Positions 1 through 7,169 of a stretch of DNA of 42,937 bases are shown here, one piece after another. The notes beneath the pieces are model-generated. The model searched no databases, was not told the DNA's origin, and saw only the letters and a list, made by a program, of their open reading frames with translations. Position numbers and translations under genes: made by a program. The DNA comes from an uncultured Bacteroidales bacterium (GTDB lineage: Bacteria; Bacteroidota; Bacteroidia; Bacteroidales; Muribaculaceae), in the NCBI GenBank assembly GCA_946412245.1, contig CAMKGM010000022.1:1-42937 (forward strand), read 5' to 3'. Numbering within the stretch: position 1 is the stretch's first letter; the number at the start of each line of letters is the position of its first letter.

Positions 1-345
1 GAGGAGGTGAAGAGCGCTATGGAAGGTATGCTCTCGCCCGACATCAAGGAGGAAGTGCTGGGCACCGCCGAGGTCAAGGAAGTGTACCACATCTCCAAGG
101 TGGGTACCATTGCCGGTGCCATTGTGCGTGAAGGCAAGATTAAGCGCACCTGCAAGGTTCGTGTCATTCACGACGGCATCGTGGTCTTCACCGGCCAACT
201 CGGTTCACTCAAGCGCTTCAAGGACGATGCCAAGGAGGTGGGCACCAACATGGAGTGCGGCTTCAGTGTGCAGAGCTTCAACGACATCGTTGTGGGCGAC
301 ATTGTGGAGGCATTTGAGGAAGTTGAGGTACACAAGACCCTGTAA
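1..345 (+). CDS. infB: Translation initiation factor IF-2, C-terminal fragment
   Basis: The window opens inside this gene in frame 1; 114 codons remain before the TAA. The residues match the C-terminal beta-barrel domain (domain IV, fMet-tRNA binding) of bacterial IF-2: a GTIAG turn, the KVRVIHDG strand, the [10 protein letters not shown] segment, the conserved EVGTNMECG stretch and the closing [10 protein letters not shown]-2 is the GTPase that brings initiator tRNA to the 30S subunit and promotes subunit joining; the G domain lies upstream of the window. folK follows after 34 bases on the same strand, so co-transcription is possible. From memory, cvpA-suf often follows infB in Bacteroidales; here folK follows and cvpA-suf lies about 18 kb away on the other strand. 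Confidence 0.95.
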   Translation, partial: EEVKSAMEGMLSPDIKEEVLGTAEVKEVYHISKVGTIAGAIVREGKIKRTCKVRVIHDGIVVFTGQLGSLKRFKDDAKEVGTNMECGFSVQSFNDIVVGDIVEAFEEVEVHKTL

Positions 346-379
346 CACGCCTCAGCCTCGCTTGAGCGCTTGAAGCGGC

Positions 380-859
380 ATGGTCACCACACCGAAACAA
401 ATGAACGACAAGCACATCTACTACTTGAATATAGGATCGAACCTGGGCGACAAGCACGCTCAGGTTCGCCTTGCTATTGCCGCGCTCTCGGCAGGCACCG
501 GCGGCTGCGCCGTAACCCCCATGATGGCCAGTGAGCCCTGGGGCTTTGAATCGGCCAACACCTTTGTGAACGTGGGCGTGATGTTGCGCAGCGACCTCAC
601 TCCCATGGAGATGCTCCGGTGGTTGCACGACATTGAGCGGCAACTGGGTAGCGCCAGCCATCGCGATGCCCGGGGCGGCTATGTGGATCGCGTGGTCGAC
701 ATCGACATCATGGCCATTGACGACCTGGTCATCGACACCCCCGAACTCACCGTTCCGCACCGCCACCTCATGGACCGTGACTTCTTTTACCTGCTCATGC
801 GGCAACTCAACCCCAATTGGGTGCATCCCGTCACCGGCGACCCTCTCCCCACCAAATAA
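380..859 (+). CDS. folK: HPPK, 6-hydroxymethyl-dihydropterin pyrophosphokinase
   Basis: A 159-residue protein of the usual HPPK size. It transfers pyrophosphate from ATP to 6-hydroxymethyl-7,8-dihydropterin, the step before dihydropteroate synthase in folate synthesis, in the cytosol. Visible signatures are the N-terminal LNIGSNLGDK strand and loop (about 16-25), the EPWGFES substrate loop (52-58), the family signature YVDRVVDIDI (101-110) whose Asp residues bind Mg-ATP, and PHRHLMDRDFFY (126-137), which stands for the PHxxxxxRxFVL motif. A second ATG eight codons in (401) is an equally plausible start. It lies 34 bases after infB with no visible terminator between. A heptanucleotide array starts four bases after its stop codon. 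Confidence 0.93.
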   Translation: MVTTPKQMNDKHIYYLNIGSNLGDKHAQVRLAIAALSAGTGGCAVTPMMASEPWGFESANTFVNVGVMLRSDLTPMEMLRWLHDIERQLGSASHRDARGGYVDRVVDIDIMAIDDLVIDTPELTVPHRHLMDRDFFYLLMRQLNPNWVHPVTGDPLPTK

Positions 860-862
860 AAT

Positions 863-900
863 CTGACAACTGACCACTGAAAACTGATAACTGAAAACTG
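863..900. repeat. Heptanucleotide tandem array, CTGANNA units
   Basis: Five consecutive 7-base units (CTGACAA, CTGACCA, CTGAAAA, CTGATAA, CTGAAAA) and the start of a sixth, between the folK stop and the glutamine synthetase promoter. The same unit family recurs at 5701-5742 before hflX. It resembles the short tandem heptamer repeats known from cyanobacteria; the function here is unknown. Confidence 0.85.
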
Positions 901-927
901 TTTTCTGTGCTTTTCATGCGGTTGCAA

Positions 928-959
928 TTTGGTCAGTTGCAAGAAAATCACTACATTTG
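928..959 (+). promoter_or_regulatory. Bacteroidetes-type promoter of the glutamine synthetase gene
   Basis: TTTG at 928-931, 20 bases, then TACATTTG at 952-959. This is an exact match to the Bacteroidetes primary sigma consensus (TTTG, 19-21 bases, TAnnTTTG). It predicts a start near 966 and a leader of about 55 bases before the ATG at 1022. Confidence 0.8.
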
Positions 960-1021
960 CCCAGTCATTGAAAACCAATTATACTATAAATAAACTATTA
1001 ACTCCTTAAAAACACAATTCG

Positions 1022-2527
1022 ATGGATAATAAAGAATTGATGCTCAATGCCAACAATCTTGTGGCTGCGTTGCAAAAACCGGCTTCGCAATTCACGCGTG
1101 CCGACATCATCCGTTATATTCAGGAGAACGAGATTAAGATGGTGAATTTCATGTATCCCGCCGGCGACGGCAAACTCAAAACCTTGAATTTCGTCATCAA
1201 CAACCTGGAATATCTGGAGACTATCCTCACTTGCGGCGAACGCGTTGATGGTTCTAGCCTGTTCTCTTTCATTCAGGCAGGTAGCAGCGACCTCTATGTG
1301 ATGCCTCGCTACTCCACCGCCTTCCTCGACCCATTCTCAGAGATTCCCACGCTGTGCATGCTCTGCTCATTCTTCGACAAGGACGGCAATCCGCTCGAAA
1401 GCTCACCCGAGCACACACTCAAGAAAGCTTGCGACGCCTTCCGCAAAGTGACCGGCATGGAATTCCACGCCATGGGCGAACTGGAATACTACGTGATTTT
1501 CAGCGACGAAGGTCTGTATCCCGCTGTTGACCAACGCGGTTACCACGAGTCGGCTCCCTATGCCAAGGCTAACGACTTCCGCACCCTGTGCATGAAATAT
1601 GTGGCTCAAACCGGTGGCCAAATCAAGTATGGCCATAGCGAAGTGGGCAACTTCACTCAAGACGGCAACACCTACGAGCAGAACGAGATAGAGTTCCTGC
1701 CCGTGCCCGCTCAGCAGGCGGCCGACCAGCTGGTCATCGCCAAGTGGGTGATTCGCAACCTCGCTTACCAGATGGGTCTGAACGTGACATTCGCTCCCAA
1801 AATCACTGTGGGCAAGGCCGGTTCAGGTCTCCACATCCACATGCGCATGCTCAAGGACGGTCGCAACATGATGGTCAGCAACGGAGTGCTCAGCGATGAC
1901 GCACGCCGCATGATTGCCGGCATGATGGACCTCGCTCCCGCTATCACCGCCTTCGGCAACAAGAACCCCATGGCCTACTTCCGTCTGGTGCCTCACCAGG
2001 AAGCACCCACCAACGTGTGCTGGGGCGATCGCAACCGCTCCGTGCTCGTTCGCGTGCCTCTGGGCTGGACCGCCGGTGTCGATATGTGCACCAAGGCCAA
2101 CCCGCTGGAGCAACCGGGCAACTACGACACCTCGCTCAAGCAAACCGTGGAGATGCGCTCGCCCGATGGCTCGGCCGATGTCTACCAGCTGATTGCCGGA
2201 CTCTGCGTCGCCTGCCGTCACGGCTTCGAGATGGAGAACGCTCTGGACGTTGCCAAGCGCACCTATGTTGACGTCAACATTCACGATAAGGCCAACGAAG
2301 ATCGTCTCGAACAACTGGCACAACTGCCCGACAGCTGCGTCGCTTCAGCCGACTGCCTCGAGAAAATGCGCGCCGTCTTTGAAGAATATGATGTGTTCAG
2401 CCCCGCTATGATCGACGGCATCATCAAGCAGTTGCGCGACTTCAACGACGCCACCCTGCGCAAAGACGTGGAGAACAACCCCGAGGAGCTGCAGCAACTC
2501 GTCAACACCTACTTCCACTGCGGCTAA
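1022..2527 (+). CDS. glnA: Glutamine synthetase family protein (type I-like)
   Basis: A 501-residue protein, slightly longer than classical GSI (about 470). Glutamine synthetase forms glutamine from glutamate, ammonia and ATP in the cytosol, usually as a dodecamer. Catalytic-barrel motifs are present: GELEYY (152-157) and NEIEF (221-225) with metal-binding glutamates, GSGLHIHM (267-274) with the ATP/metal histidine, RLVPHQEAPTNVCWGDRNRS (321-340) for the glutamate-binding region, and EMRSPDGSADVYQ (377-389). I do not see the adenylylation signature NLYDLP, so control by tyrosine modification is unlikely. It has its own strong promoter (928-959) and a terminator at 2589-2624, so it is probably monocistronic. 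The motifs support GS catalysis, but some GS-fold proteins use other amines, so the substrate is inferred. Confidence 0.85.
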   Translation: MDNKELMLNANNLVAALQKPASQFTRADIIRYIQENEIKMVNFMYPAGDGKLKTLNFVINNLEYLETILTCGERVDGSSLFSFIQAGSSDLYVMPRYSTAFLDPFSEIPTLCMLCSFFDKDGNPLESSPEHTLKKACDAFRKVTGMEFHAMGELEYYVIFSDEGLYPAVDQRGYHESAPYAKANDFRTLCMKYVAQTGGQIKYGHSEVGNFTQDGNTYEQNEIEFLPVPAQQAADQLVIAKWVIRNLAYQMGLNVTFAPKITVGKAGSGLHIHMRMLKDGRNMMVSNGVLSDDARRMIAGMMDLAPAITAFGNKNPMAYFRLVPHQEAPTNVCWGDRNRSVLVRVPLGWTAGVDMCTKANPLEQPGNYDTSLKQTVEMRSPDGSADVYQLIAGLCVACRHGFEMENALDVAKRTYVDVNIHDKANEDRLEQLAQLPDSCVASADCLEKMRAVFEEYDVFSPAMIDGIIKQLRDFNDATLRKDVENNPEELQQLVNTYFHCG

Positions 2528-2588
2528 ACACTTAACCCACAATTTGGGTTTAACACCACGATTTAGGTTAAATCCATAACCCCATATC

Positions 2589-2624
2589 AAAGCCGGGACG
2601 AAACACTTTCGCCCCGGCTTTTTC
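2589..2624 (+). terminator. Rho-independent terminator after glnA
   Basis: AAAGCCGGG followed by CGAAA pairs with TTTCG and CCCGGCTTT around a short loop, then a T-run at 2620-2623. It lies 62 bases after the glutamine synthetase stop codon. Confidence 0.85.
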
Positions 2625-2637
2625 TCGCTACCCTATC

Positions 2638-2799
2638 TAGTTTTTCTAGTTTTTCTAGAGCCTCTAGCCGCGCTAGCCAGCCTAGCCAAACTAGCAGGCA
2701 TAGCCGAGTCGGCCGCTCTAGCCGGGATAGTCGAGTCGGCCGGGATAGCCGGGATAGCCGAGCCGGCCGCTCCGGTCGGGCCAGAAAGGGTAGAAAAAC
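2638..2799. repeat. Phased 9-base tandem repeat field
   Basis: Eighteen consecutive 9-base units stay in exact phase from 2638 to 2799. Most begin TAG: TAGTTTTTC twice, TAGAGCCTC, TAGCCGCGC, TAGCCAGCC, TAGCCAAAC, TAGCAGGCA, TAGCCGAGT, TAGCCGGGA three times in variants. Some read CGGCCGCTC or CGGCCGGGA. The field starts 14 bases after the glnA terminator and ends about 100 bases before the ompA promoter. It is noncoding: the minus-strand reading frame through it is open only because of the 9-base period. This, the terminator and the ompA promoter are all I see in the gene-free stretch 2528-2992. Confidence 0.85.
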
Positions 2800-2902
2800 C
2801 CGGATGTTAAGGTGGCGGGTTAGGCGGTTGGAGCAAATCCACAATAGTTCGGCTAGTGTCTGTGGTCCATAAGGCGTGATTTGGTTGAAAAATGTCGGAA
2901 TA

Positions 2903-2934
2903 TTTGGCTACCACGAAAAAATTGACTAATTTTG
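2903..2934 (+). promoter_or_regulatory. Bacteroidetes-type promoter of the OmpA-like gene
   Basis: TTTG at 2903-2906, 20 bases, TAATTTTG at 2927-2934, a full consensus match. The predicted transcript has an AT-rich leader of about 50 bases without a Shine-Dalgarno sequence, typical of strongly expressed Bacteroidetes genes. Confidence 0.8.
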
Positions 2935-2992
2935 CCAAGTTTTTTCAAGAGAGTATCTCTTATTATTAAAATAACTAATTATTCAATTAACT

Positions 2993-4231
2993 ATGAAAAA
3001 AGTTATTCTGTTAGCTGCCGTATTATTCGGCTTTGCAGCCGCTCAGGCACAGACCACTGTTCAAGGAAGCAAGGCTTTCGATAACATGTCTATCACGCTC
3101 AAGGGCGGTGCAGTTTCTCCTTTCCAACACTATGCATTCTTCAAGAACGCTCGCGGCATCTTCGGTCTCGAAGTTCGCAAGCAGGTTACTCCCGTTCTGG
3201 GTTTAGGTCTTGAAGGCGAGTGGACTATCAACACTTCGAGCTGGAACGACATTCGCACTCCTTGGGCTCCCTTCGGAGGCAAGAGCGTGAACTGGTTTGA
3301 CCATCAGTTCGTAGGCGCATTTGGTGCCGTGAATCTGTCGAACCTGTTCGGCGGTTACAAGGGCGCTCCCCGCTTTGTCGAGATTGAGGCTGTTGCCGGT
3401 GCAGGTTGGCTGCACGCTTATCAGCATGGTACTGACAATAGCGACGAGAACTCTTGGTACACCAAGTATGGTATGAACATCAACTTCAACCTGGGTGAAT
3501 CAAAGGCTTGGACCCTGTCACTGAAGCCCTCAGTGCTCTGGGACATGAACGGATGCAAGGACAACCCCTATGTGAACCGCGACATGAACCGCAAGGTGGA
3601 TGCCGGCCGCAACGTCCAGACCAGCCGCTACAATGCCAACAACGCCCTCGTTGAGATGGAAGTTGGTGTTACTTATCACTTCAAGAACAGCAACGGTGAG
3701 CACTACATGACACTGTGCCCCTACCGCTACTCTCAGGAAGACATCGACGTGCTCAATGGCAAGATCAACGATCTGCGCAACCAGCTGAGCAAGGCTCAGG
3801 CCGACCTCAACGCTGCTAACGCTCGCGCTGACCAGCTCGCTCGTGACCTCGAGGCTTGCAAGCAGCTCAAGAACAAGGTTGTTGAGGTTGACAAGACCGG
3901 CGAACAGCTGATGACCAACGTGTTCTTCAAAGTGAACAAGTGGGACATCACTCGCGACCAGCAGCCCAACGTGGAGCGCGTTGCTATCTATCTGAAGAAC
4001 CACAAAGACGCTACCGTTGACATCAAGGGTTACGCTTCTCCCGAAGGTCCTCTTGAAAACAACATCAAGCTCGCCAACAATCGTGCCGCTGCTGTTAAGG
4101 ACATGCTCGTTAAGAAGTATGGCATCAAGGCTAACCGCATCAACGCTGAAGGCCAGGGTATTGGCAATATGTTCAGCGAACTCGAGTGGAACCGCGTTTC
4201 GGTTTGCACCATCAACGACGACAAGAAGTAA
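2993..4231 (+). CDS. OmpA family outer-membrane porin with peptidoglycan-binding domain
   Basis: A 412-residue exported protein. Residues 1-20 form a signal peptide ending AQAQ. Residues 25-232 alternate aromatic and polar residues like an outer-membrane beta-barrel. Residues 250-295 form a heptad-rich coiled coil (QEDIDVLNGKINDLRNQ onward). Residues 305-408 are an OmpA_C domain: the FFKVNKWDI strand, GYASPEGP (346-353), the LANNRAAAV helix (360-368) with the conserved arginine, and EWNRVSV near the end. Such proteins anchor the outer membrane to peptidoglycan. Isolated promoter (2903-2934) and hairpin terminator (4264-4300) make it a single-gene unit, likely highly expressed. Confidence 0.92.
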   Translation: MKKVILLAAVLFGFAAAQAQTTVQGSKAFDNMSITLKGGAVSPFQHYAFFKNARGIFGLEVRKQVTPVLGLGLEGEWTINTSSWNDIRTPWAPFGGKSVNWFDHQFVGAFGAVNLSNLFGGYKGAPRFVEIEAVAGAGWLHAYQHGTDNSDENSWYTKYGMNINFNLGESKAWTLSLKPSVLWDMNGCKDNPYVNRDMNRKVDAGRNVQTSRYNANNALVEMEVGVTYHFKNSNGEHYMTLCPYRYSQEDIDVLNGKINDLRNQLSKAQADLNAANARADQLARDLEACKQLKNKVVEVDKTGEQLMTNVFFKVNKWDITRDQQPNVERVAIYLKNHKDATVDIKGYASPEGPLENNIKLANNRAAAVKDMLVKKYGIKANRINAEGQGIGNMFSELEWNRVSVCTINDDKK

Positions 4232-4263
4232 TTTCTTTTCCGTAACTGATTAAATATCATTAT

Positions 4264-4300
4264 AATAGCTCCTGTAGCCATGCTACGGGAGCTATTCTTT
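4264..4300 (+). terminator. Terminator after the OmpA-like gene
   Basis: AATAGCTCC and GTAGC pair with GCTAC and GGAGCTATT around CAT, followed by CTTTT. It starts about 32 bases after the stop. The remaining 100 bases to the convergent DUF1016 gene show nothing. Confidence 0.8.
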
Positions 4301-4403
4301 TGTGCCTGATCAATTCGTAAATCGCGAAATGTGAGAAAAACTTTGTTTTCAGAAAAGATTCATGCTAAAACCTTAATTATGATGTGTGAATCAAATTGCG
4401 TAG

Positions 4404-5510
4404 TTACAATTTTTTCAAGTTCTCACTTAATTTCGCTTCTATTTCCTCAATAGAAGGTATAGCTCCTTCCACTTTTTCGGGATAGAATTTCTCCAACTCA
4501 TATTCAGAGATGCCTATGGGTTGACTGCTGGATTCCAATGCATATTGAGCTTGTATGCGATCTTTTTCTTTGCAAATCAGTAGTCCAATGGTGGGGTTGT
4601 CGCGACCTTCCTTGCGGAGAATATGATTGCAGGAAACAACATATCCGCCTAATTGTCCTACGTCAGCAAACTCGAATTTGCCGATTTTTACCTCAATAAC
4701 CACATAACAAGATAAGTTTAAATGATAGAATAGCAAATCGATGAATTGCTCTCTTTCACCAACTTGCAACCTGTATTCTTTACCGACATAAGCAAAGCCG
4801 GTCCCCAATTCTACTAGAAATTGTGTAATGTTTCCTAGTAGTTTGTCCTTTAGCAGACGCTCATTATAGCGTCCGGTTATGCCTGTAAATGCAAAGTCAT
4901 AGGGGTCTTTAGTCAGTTCTTGAGCTAGGTCACTCGTTTCATCAGGTAGCATCTGCTTGAAATTGGTCATAGCTTTTCCCTGCCGTTCGAATAGGTCGGT
5001 TCCGAGGAAGTTCAGTAAAACATTGCGACTCCAGCCATTTTCTATAGTCTGACGAACAAAGAATAAAGCTTTTTGGGGATTATCAAAATATTTGTCAATT
5101 ATAAAACGATGATGTCCCCACGGAACAGAAAAAATATCCTTTTTTATTTGCTCCACAACTTGTGGAGTAATTGCAGATTCATTTTGCTCCACAACCTGTG
5201 GGGCAAAGTCAAAATACTGTTGATATAACAGATAAAAATTTTTCATATACAGCAAGTTCGTCTGTGAAAAGCATGTGGCATTAGGGTTAATCTCTTTTAA
5301 GTCCCGGCTCAGATTCTTCATGAATCCGCTTCCCCATCGGCTTTCAGCTTTTTTCACGACGATATCACGGCCCAATTCCATATAGAATTTAAGTGCTTCC
5401 TGATTCACCTTCACCGCTGCCTTAATCTGTCGTCTACGGTAACGGGAACTCAGTTCCTTAATCCATTGGATATATTCTTTATCTATAATTGAAATTGACT
5501 TGCTTCCCAT
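4404..5510 (-). CDS. DUF1016 / YhcG-type PDDEXK nuclease family protein
   Basis: 368 residues from the chosen ATG at 5510. The N-terminal part (about 10-160) has the DUF1016_N features: ARxxA-like helices, GSGFMKNLSRDLKE (61-74), the NLLYMKNFYLLY helix and PWGHHRFIID (130-139). The C-terminal part is a PDDEXK fold with D258 in FIDLLFYH and E273-V-K275 in VIEVKIGKFEFADVGQL. The family is annotated as putative nuclease, often near restriction or mobile genes; its role is not settled. Upstream in-frame ATGs exist at 5555 and 5573, but a TAACTTTG box at 5571-5578 (minus strand) overlaps the outermost one and would leave almost no leader for the next. Base composition is clearly lower in GC than the flanking genes, which suggests horizontal origin. 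Confidence 0.85.
   Translation of the reverse strand: MGSKSISIIDKEYIQWIKELSSRYRRRQIKAAVKVNQEALKFYMELGRDIVVKKAESRWGSGFMKNLSRDLKEINPNATCFSQTNLLYMKNFYLLYQQYFDFAPQVVEQNESAITPQVVEQIKKDIFSVPWGHHRFIIDKYFDNPQKALFFVRQTIENGWSRNVLLNFLGTDLFERQGKAMTNFKQMLPDETSDLAQELTKDPYDFAFTGITGRYNERLLKDKLLGNITQFLVELGTGFAYVGKEYRLQVGEREQFIDLLFYHLNLSCYVVIEVKIGKFEFADVGQLGGYVVSCNHILRKEGRDNPTIGLLICKEKDRIQAQYALESSSQPIGISEYELEKFYPEKVEGAIPSIEEIEAKLSENLKKL
5148..5203. repeat. Pair of palindromic repeats inside the DUF1016 gene
   Basis: Two copies, 36 bases apart, of a palindrome: CTCCACAACTTGTGGAG at 5151-5167 and CTCCACAACCTGTGGGG at 5187-5203. They encode two PQVVEQ hexapeptides 12 residues apart in the linker between the N-terminal domain and the nuclease domain. 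Confidence 0.75.
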
Positions 5511-5570
5511 ATTATAGTTGCATTGGTTTAATTGAAGGAGGCTATAGCTAGCCATGATTATGATTATATG

Positions 5571-5578
5571 CAAAGTTA
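5571..5578 (-). promoter_or_regulatory. Candidate -7 box for the DUF1016 gene
   Basis: TAACTTTG read on the minus strand. I do not find a good TTTG at the expected distance, so only the -7 half is supported. It places the transcript start near 5564 and favours the ATG at 5510. Confidence 0.4.
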
Positions 5579-5682
5579 GACATTTTTCTTTATTAAGCGC
5601 ATTTTCAAATAATAATTATTTCTTATTGATGCAAATTGAACTCATGAAGAGGAAAGAGGTGAAAAATATGAGAAAATATTAT

Positions 5683-5690
5683 TAACTTTG
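5683..5690 (+). promoter_or_regulatory. Candidate -7 box for hflX
   Basis: TAACTTTG at 5683-5690 matches TAnnTTTG; no clear -33 box is visible upstream. The transcript would start near 5697, just before a heptamer array that fills the leader. Confidence 0.45.
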
Positions 5691-5700
5691 TAGCAAGATA

Positions 5701-5742
5701 CTAACTACTGACAACTGATAACTGACTACTGACATCTAACAT
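5701..5742. repeat. Heptanucleotide tandem array in the hflX leader
   Basis: Six phased 7-base units: CTAACTA, CTGACAA, CTGATAA, CTGACTA, CTGACAT, CTAACAT. They end five bases before the hflX ATG, so almost the whole predicted 5' leader consists of the repeat. Same unit family as 863-900. Confidence 0.85.
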
Positions 5743-5747
5743 CCGAT

Positions 5748-6986
5748 ATGGGACTACTCGACGACAAAAAACGCATCAATGACCTGGAGCAAGAGCGCGC
5801 CGTGCTGGTGGGTCTGATTACCCCGCAACAGAATGAGAACAAGGCTCGCGAATATCTCGACGAACTGGCCTTCCTGGCCGACACCGCCGGCGCCGAGACG
5901 GTGAAGCAGTTCACGCAACGCTGTGAGGCACCTAACAGCAGCACCTTTGTGGGCAAAGGCAAGCTCGAAGAAATTGCCGACTATGTGGCCAATAATGATG
6001 TGAACCTGGTTATCTTTGACGACGACCTGAGTCCCAAGCAGATGGCCAACATCGAGAAGGCCGTGAAGGTGAAGGTGCTGGACCGCACTAGCCTCATCCT
6101 CGATATCTTTGCCCGTCGCGCGCAGACCGCCAATGCCAAGATGCAGGTGGAGCTGGCTCAATATCAGTACTTGCTACCCCGACTGGCGGGTATGTGGACG
6201 CACCTCGAGCGTCAGCGAGGCGGTATCGGTATGCGTGGCCCGGGTGAGGAGCAAATTGAGACCGACCGCCGCATCGTCAAGACCAAGATATCGCTGCTCA
6301 AGCAAAAGCTTGCCGACTGGGATAAGCAAAAGGTGATACAGCGCAAGAACCGCGGCAAGCTCACCCGCATCGCCCTGGTGGGCTACACCAATGTGGGCAA
6401 GTCAACGCTGATGAACGTGCTGAGTAAGAGCGATGTGTTTGCCGAGAACAAACTCTTTGCCACGCTCGACACCACCGTGCGCAAAGTGGTCATCGAGAAC
6501 CTGCCGTTCCTGCTCACCGACACCGTGGGCTTCATCCGCAAGCTGCCTACCCACTTGGTGAAGTCGTTCAAGACCACCCTCGATGAGGTGCGCGACAGCG
6601 ACCTGCTGGTGCATGTGGTCGACATTTCGCATCCGCAGTTCGAGGAGCAGATAGAGGTGGTTAACAAGACCCTGCAGGAAGTGTGCGACGCAAGCAACAA
6701 GGACATGATTATGGTCTTTAACAAGGTAGACCAATTCACCTACGTTGAGAAAGATGAGGACGACCTCACTCCGCGCCAGCGTGAGAACATTCCGCTCGAG
6801 GAACTCAAGGAGACTTGGATGGCACGCCTCGGCGGCAAGAACTGTGTGTTCATCTCGGCCAAGAAACGGCAAAACATCGAGGAACTGAAGCAAATGCTCT
6901 ATGAGAAAGCGCGCGCCATTCACGCCGAGCGCTTCCCCTACAACGACTTCCTGTATCAGCGCTACGACGACCTGGGCCAGCAATGA
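5748..6986 (+). CDS. hflX: Ribosome-associated GTPase HflX
   Basis: 412 residues, the normal HflX length. The N-terminal HflX domain covers about 1-195: TFVGKGKLEEI (66-76), LDRTSLILDIFARRA (111-125), then the glycine-rich RGGIGMRGPGEEQIETDRR (157-175). The G domain starts at about 205: P-loop GYTNVGKST (212-220), DTVGFI (258-263), NKVD (325-328) and a SAKK-type G5 (ISAKKRQNIEEL). HflX binds the 50S subunit and splits stalled or hibernating ribosomes, with roles in heat stress. The ATG at 5748 is favoured because the N-terminus aligns with the family and the leader lies directly upstream. Despite the name it has no link to the ftsH locus at 23.7 kb. Confidence 0.93.
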   Translation: MGLLDDKKRINDLEQERAVLVGLITPQQNENKAREYLDELAFLADTAGAETVKQFTQRCEAPNSSTFVGKGKLEEIADYVANNDVNLVIFDDDLSPKQMANIEKAVKVKVLDRTSLILDIFARRAQTANAKMQVELAQYQYLLPRLAGMWTHLERQRGGIGMRGPGEEQIETDRRIVKTKISLLKQKLADWDKQKVIQRKNRGKLTRIALVGYTNVGKSTLMNVLSKSDVFAENKLFATLDTTVRKVVIENLPFLLTDTVGFIRKLPTHLVKSFKTTLDEVRDSDLLVHVVDISHPQFEEQIEVVNKTLQEVCDASNKDMIMVFNKVDQFTYVEKDEDDLTPRQRENIPLEELKETWMARLGGKNCVFISAKKRQNIEELKQMLYEKARAIHAERFPYNDFLYQRYDDLGQQ

Positions 6987-6992
6987 GCAAGA

Positions 6993-7019
6993 GGCCTCAG
7001 ACAAATCGGTGGTGAGGCC
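6993..7019 (+). terminator. Weak hairpin after hflX
   Basis: GGCCTCA at 6993-6999 pairs with TGAGGCC at 7013-7019, seven bases after the stop codon. No T-run follows, so its role as a terminator is uncertain. Confidence 0.35.
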
Positions 7020-7065
7020 CGAACAATTCTATTTGCAGTATTTCAGCATGAAATATTGCCAAATT

Positions 7066-7097
7066 GTTGCAATCAAGAAGAAAAATGCCTATATTTG
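7066..7097 (+). promoter_or_regulatory. Promoter of the GYF_2-DUF805 gene
   Basis: GTTG at 7066-7069, 20 bases, TATATTTG at 7090-7097. The predicted leader is about 65 bases and ends at a GTG start. Confidence 0.7.
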
Positions 7098-7169
7098 TTG
7101 CAAATTAAACCCAATGAACGTTTTAGGTTCATCAAAAGCCGACATTAATCATTCAAATACTTTACAATC

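Noticed and set aside
2587..2844. Minus-strand reading frame of 85 codons with RL/RP repeats
   Set aside because: It covers a terminator and the 9-base repeat field. A 9-base period keeps a frame open by itself, and the peptide has no protein-like features.
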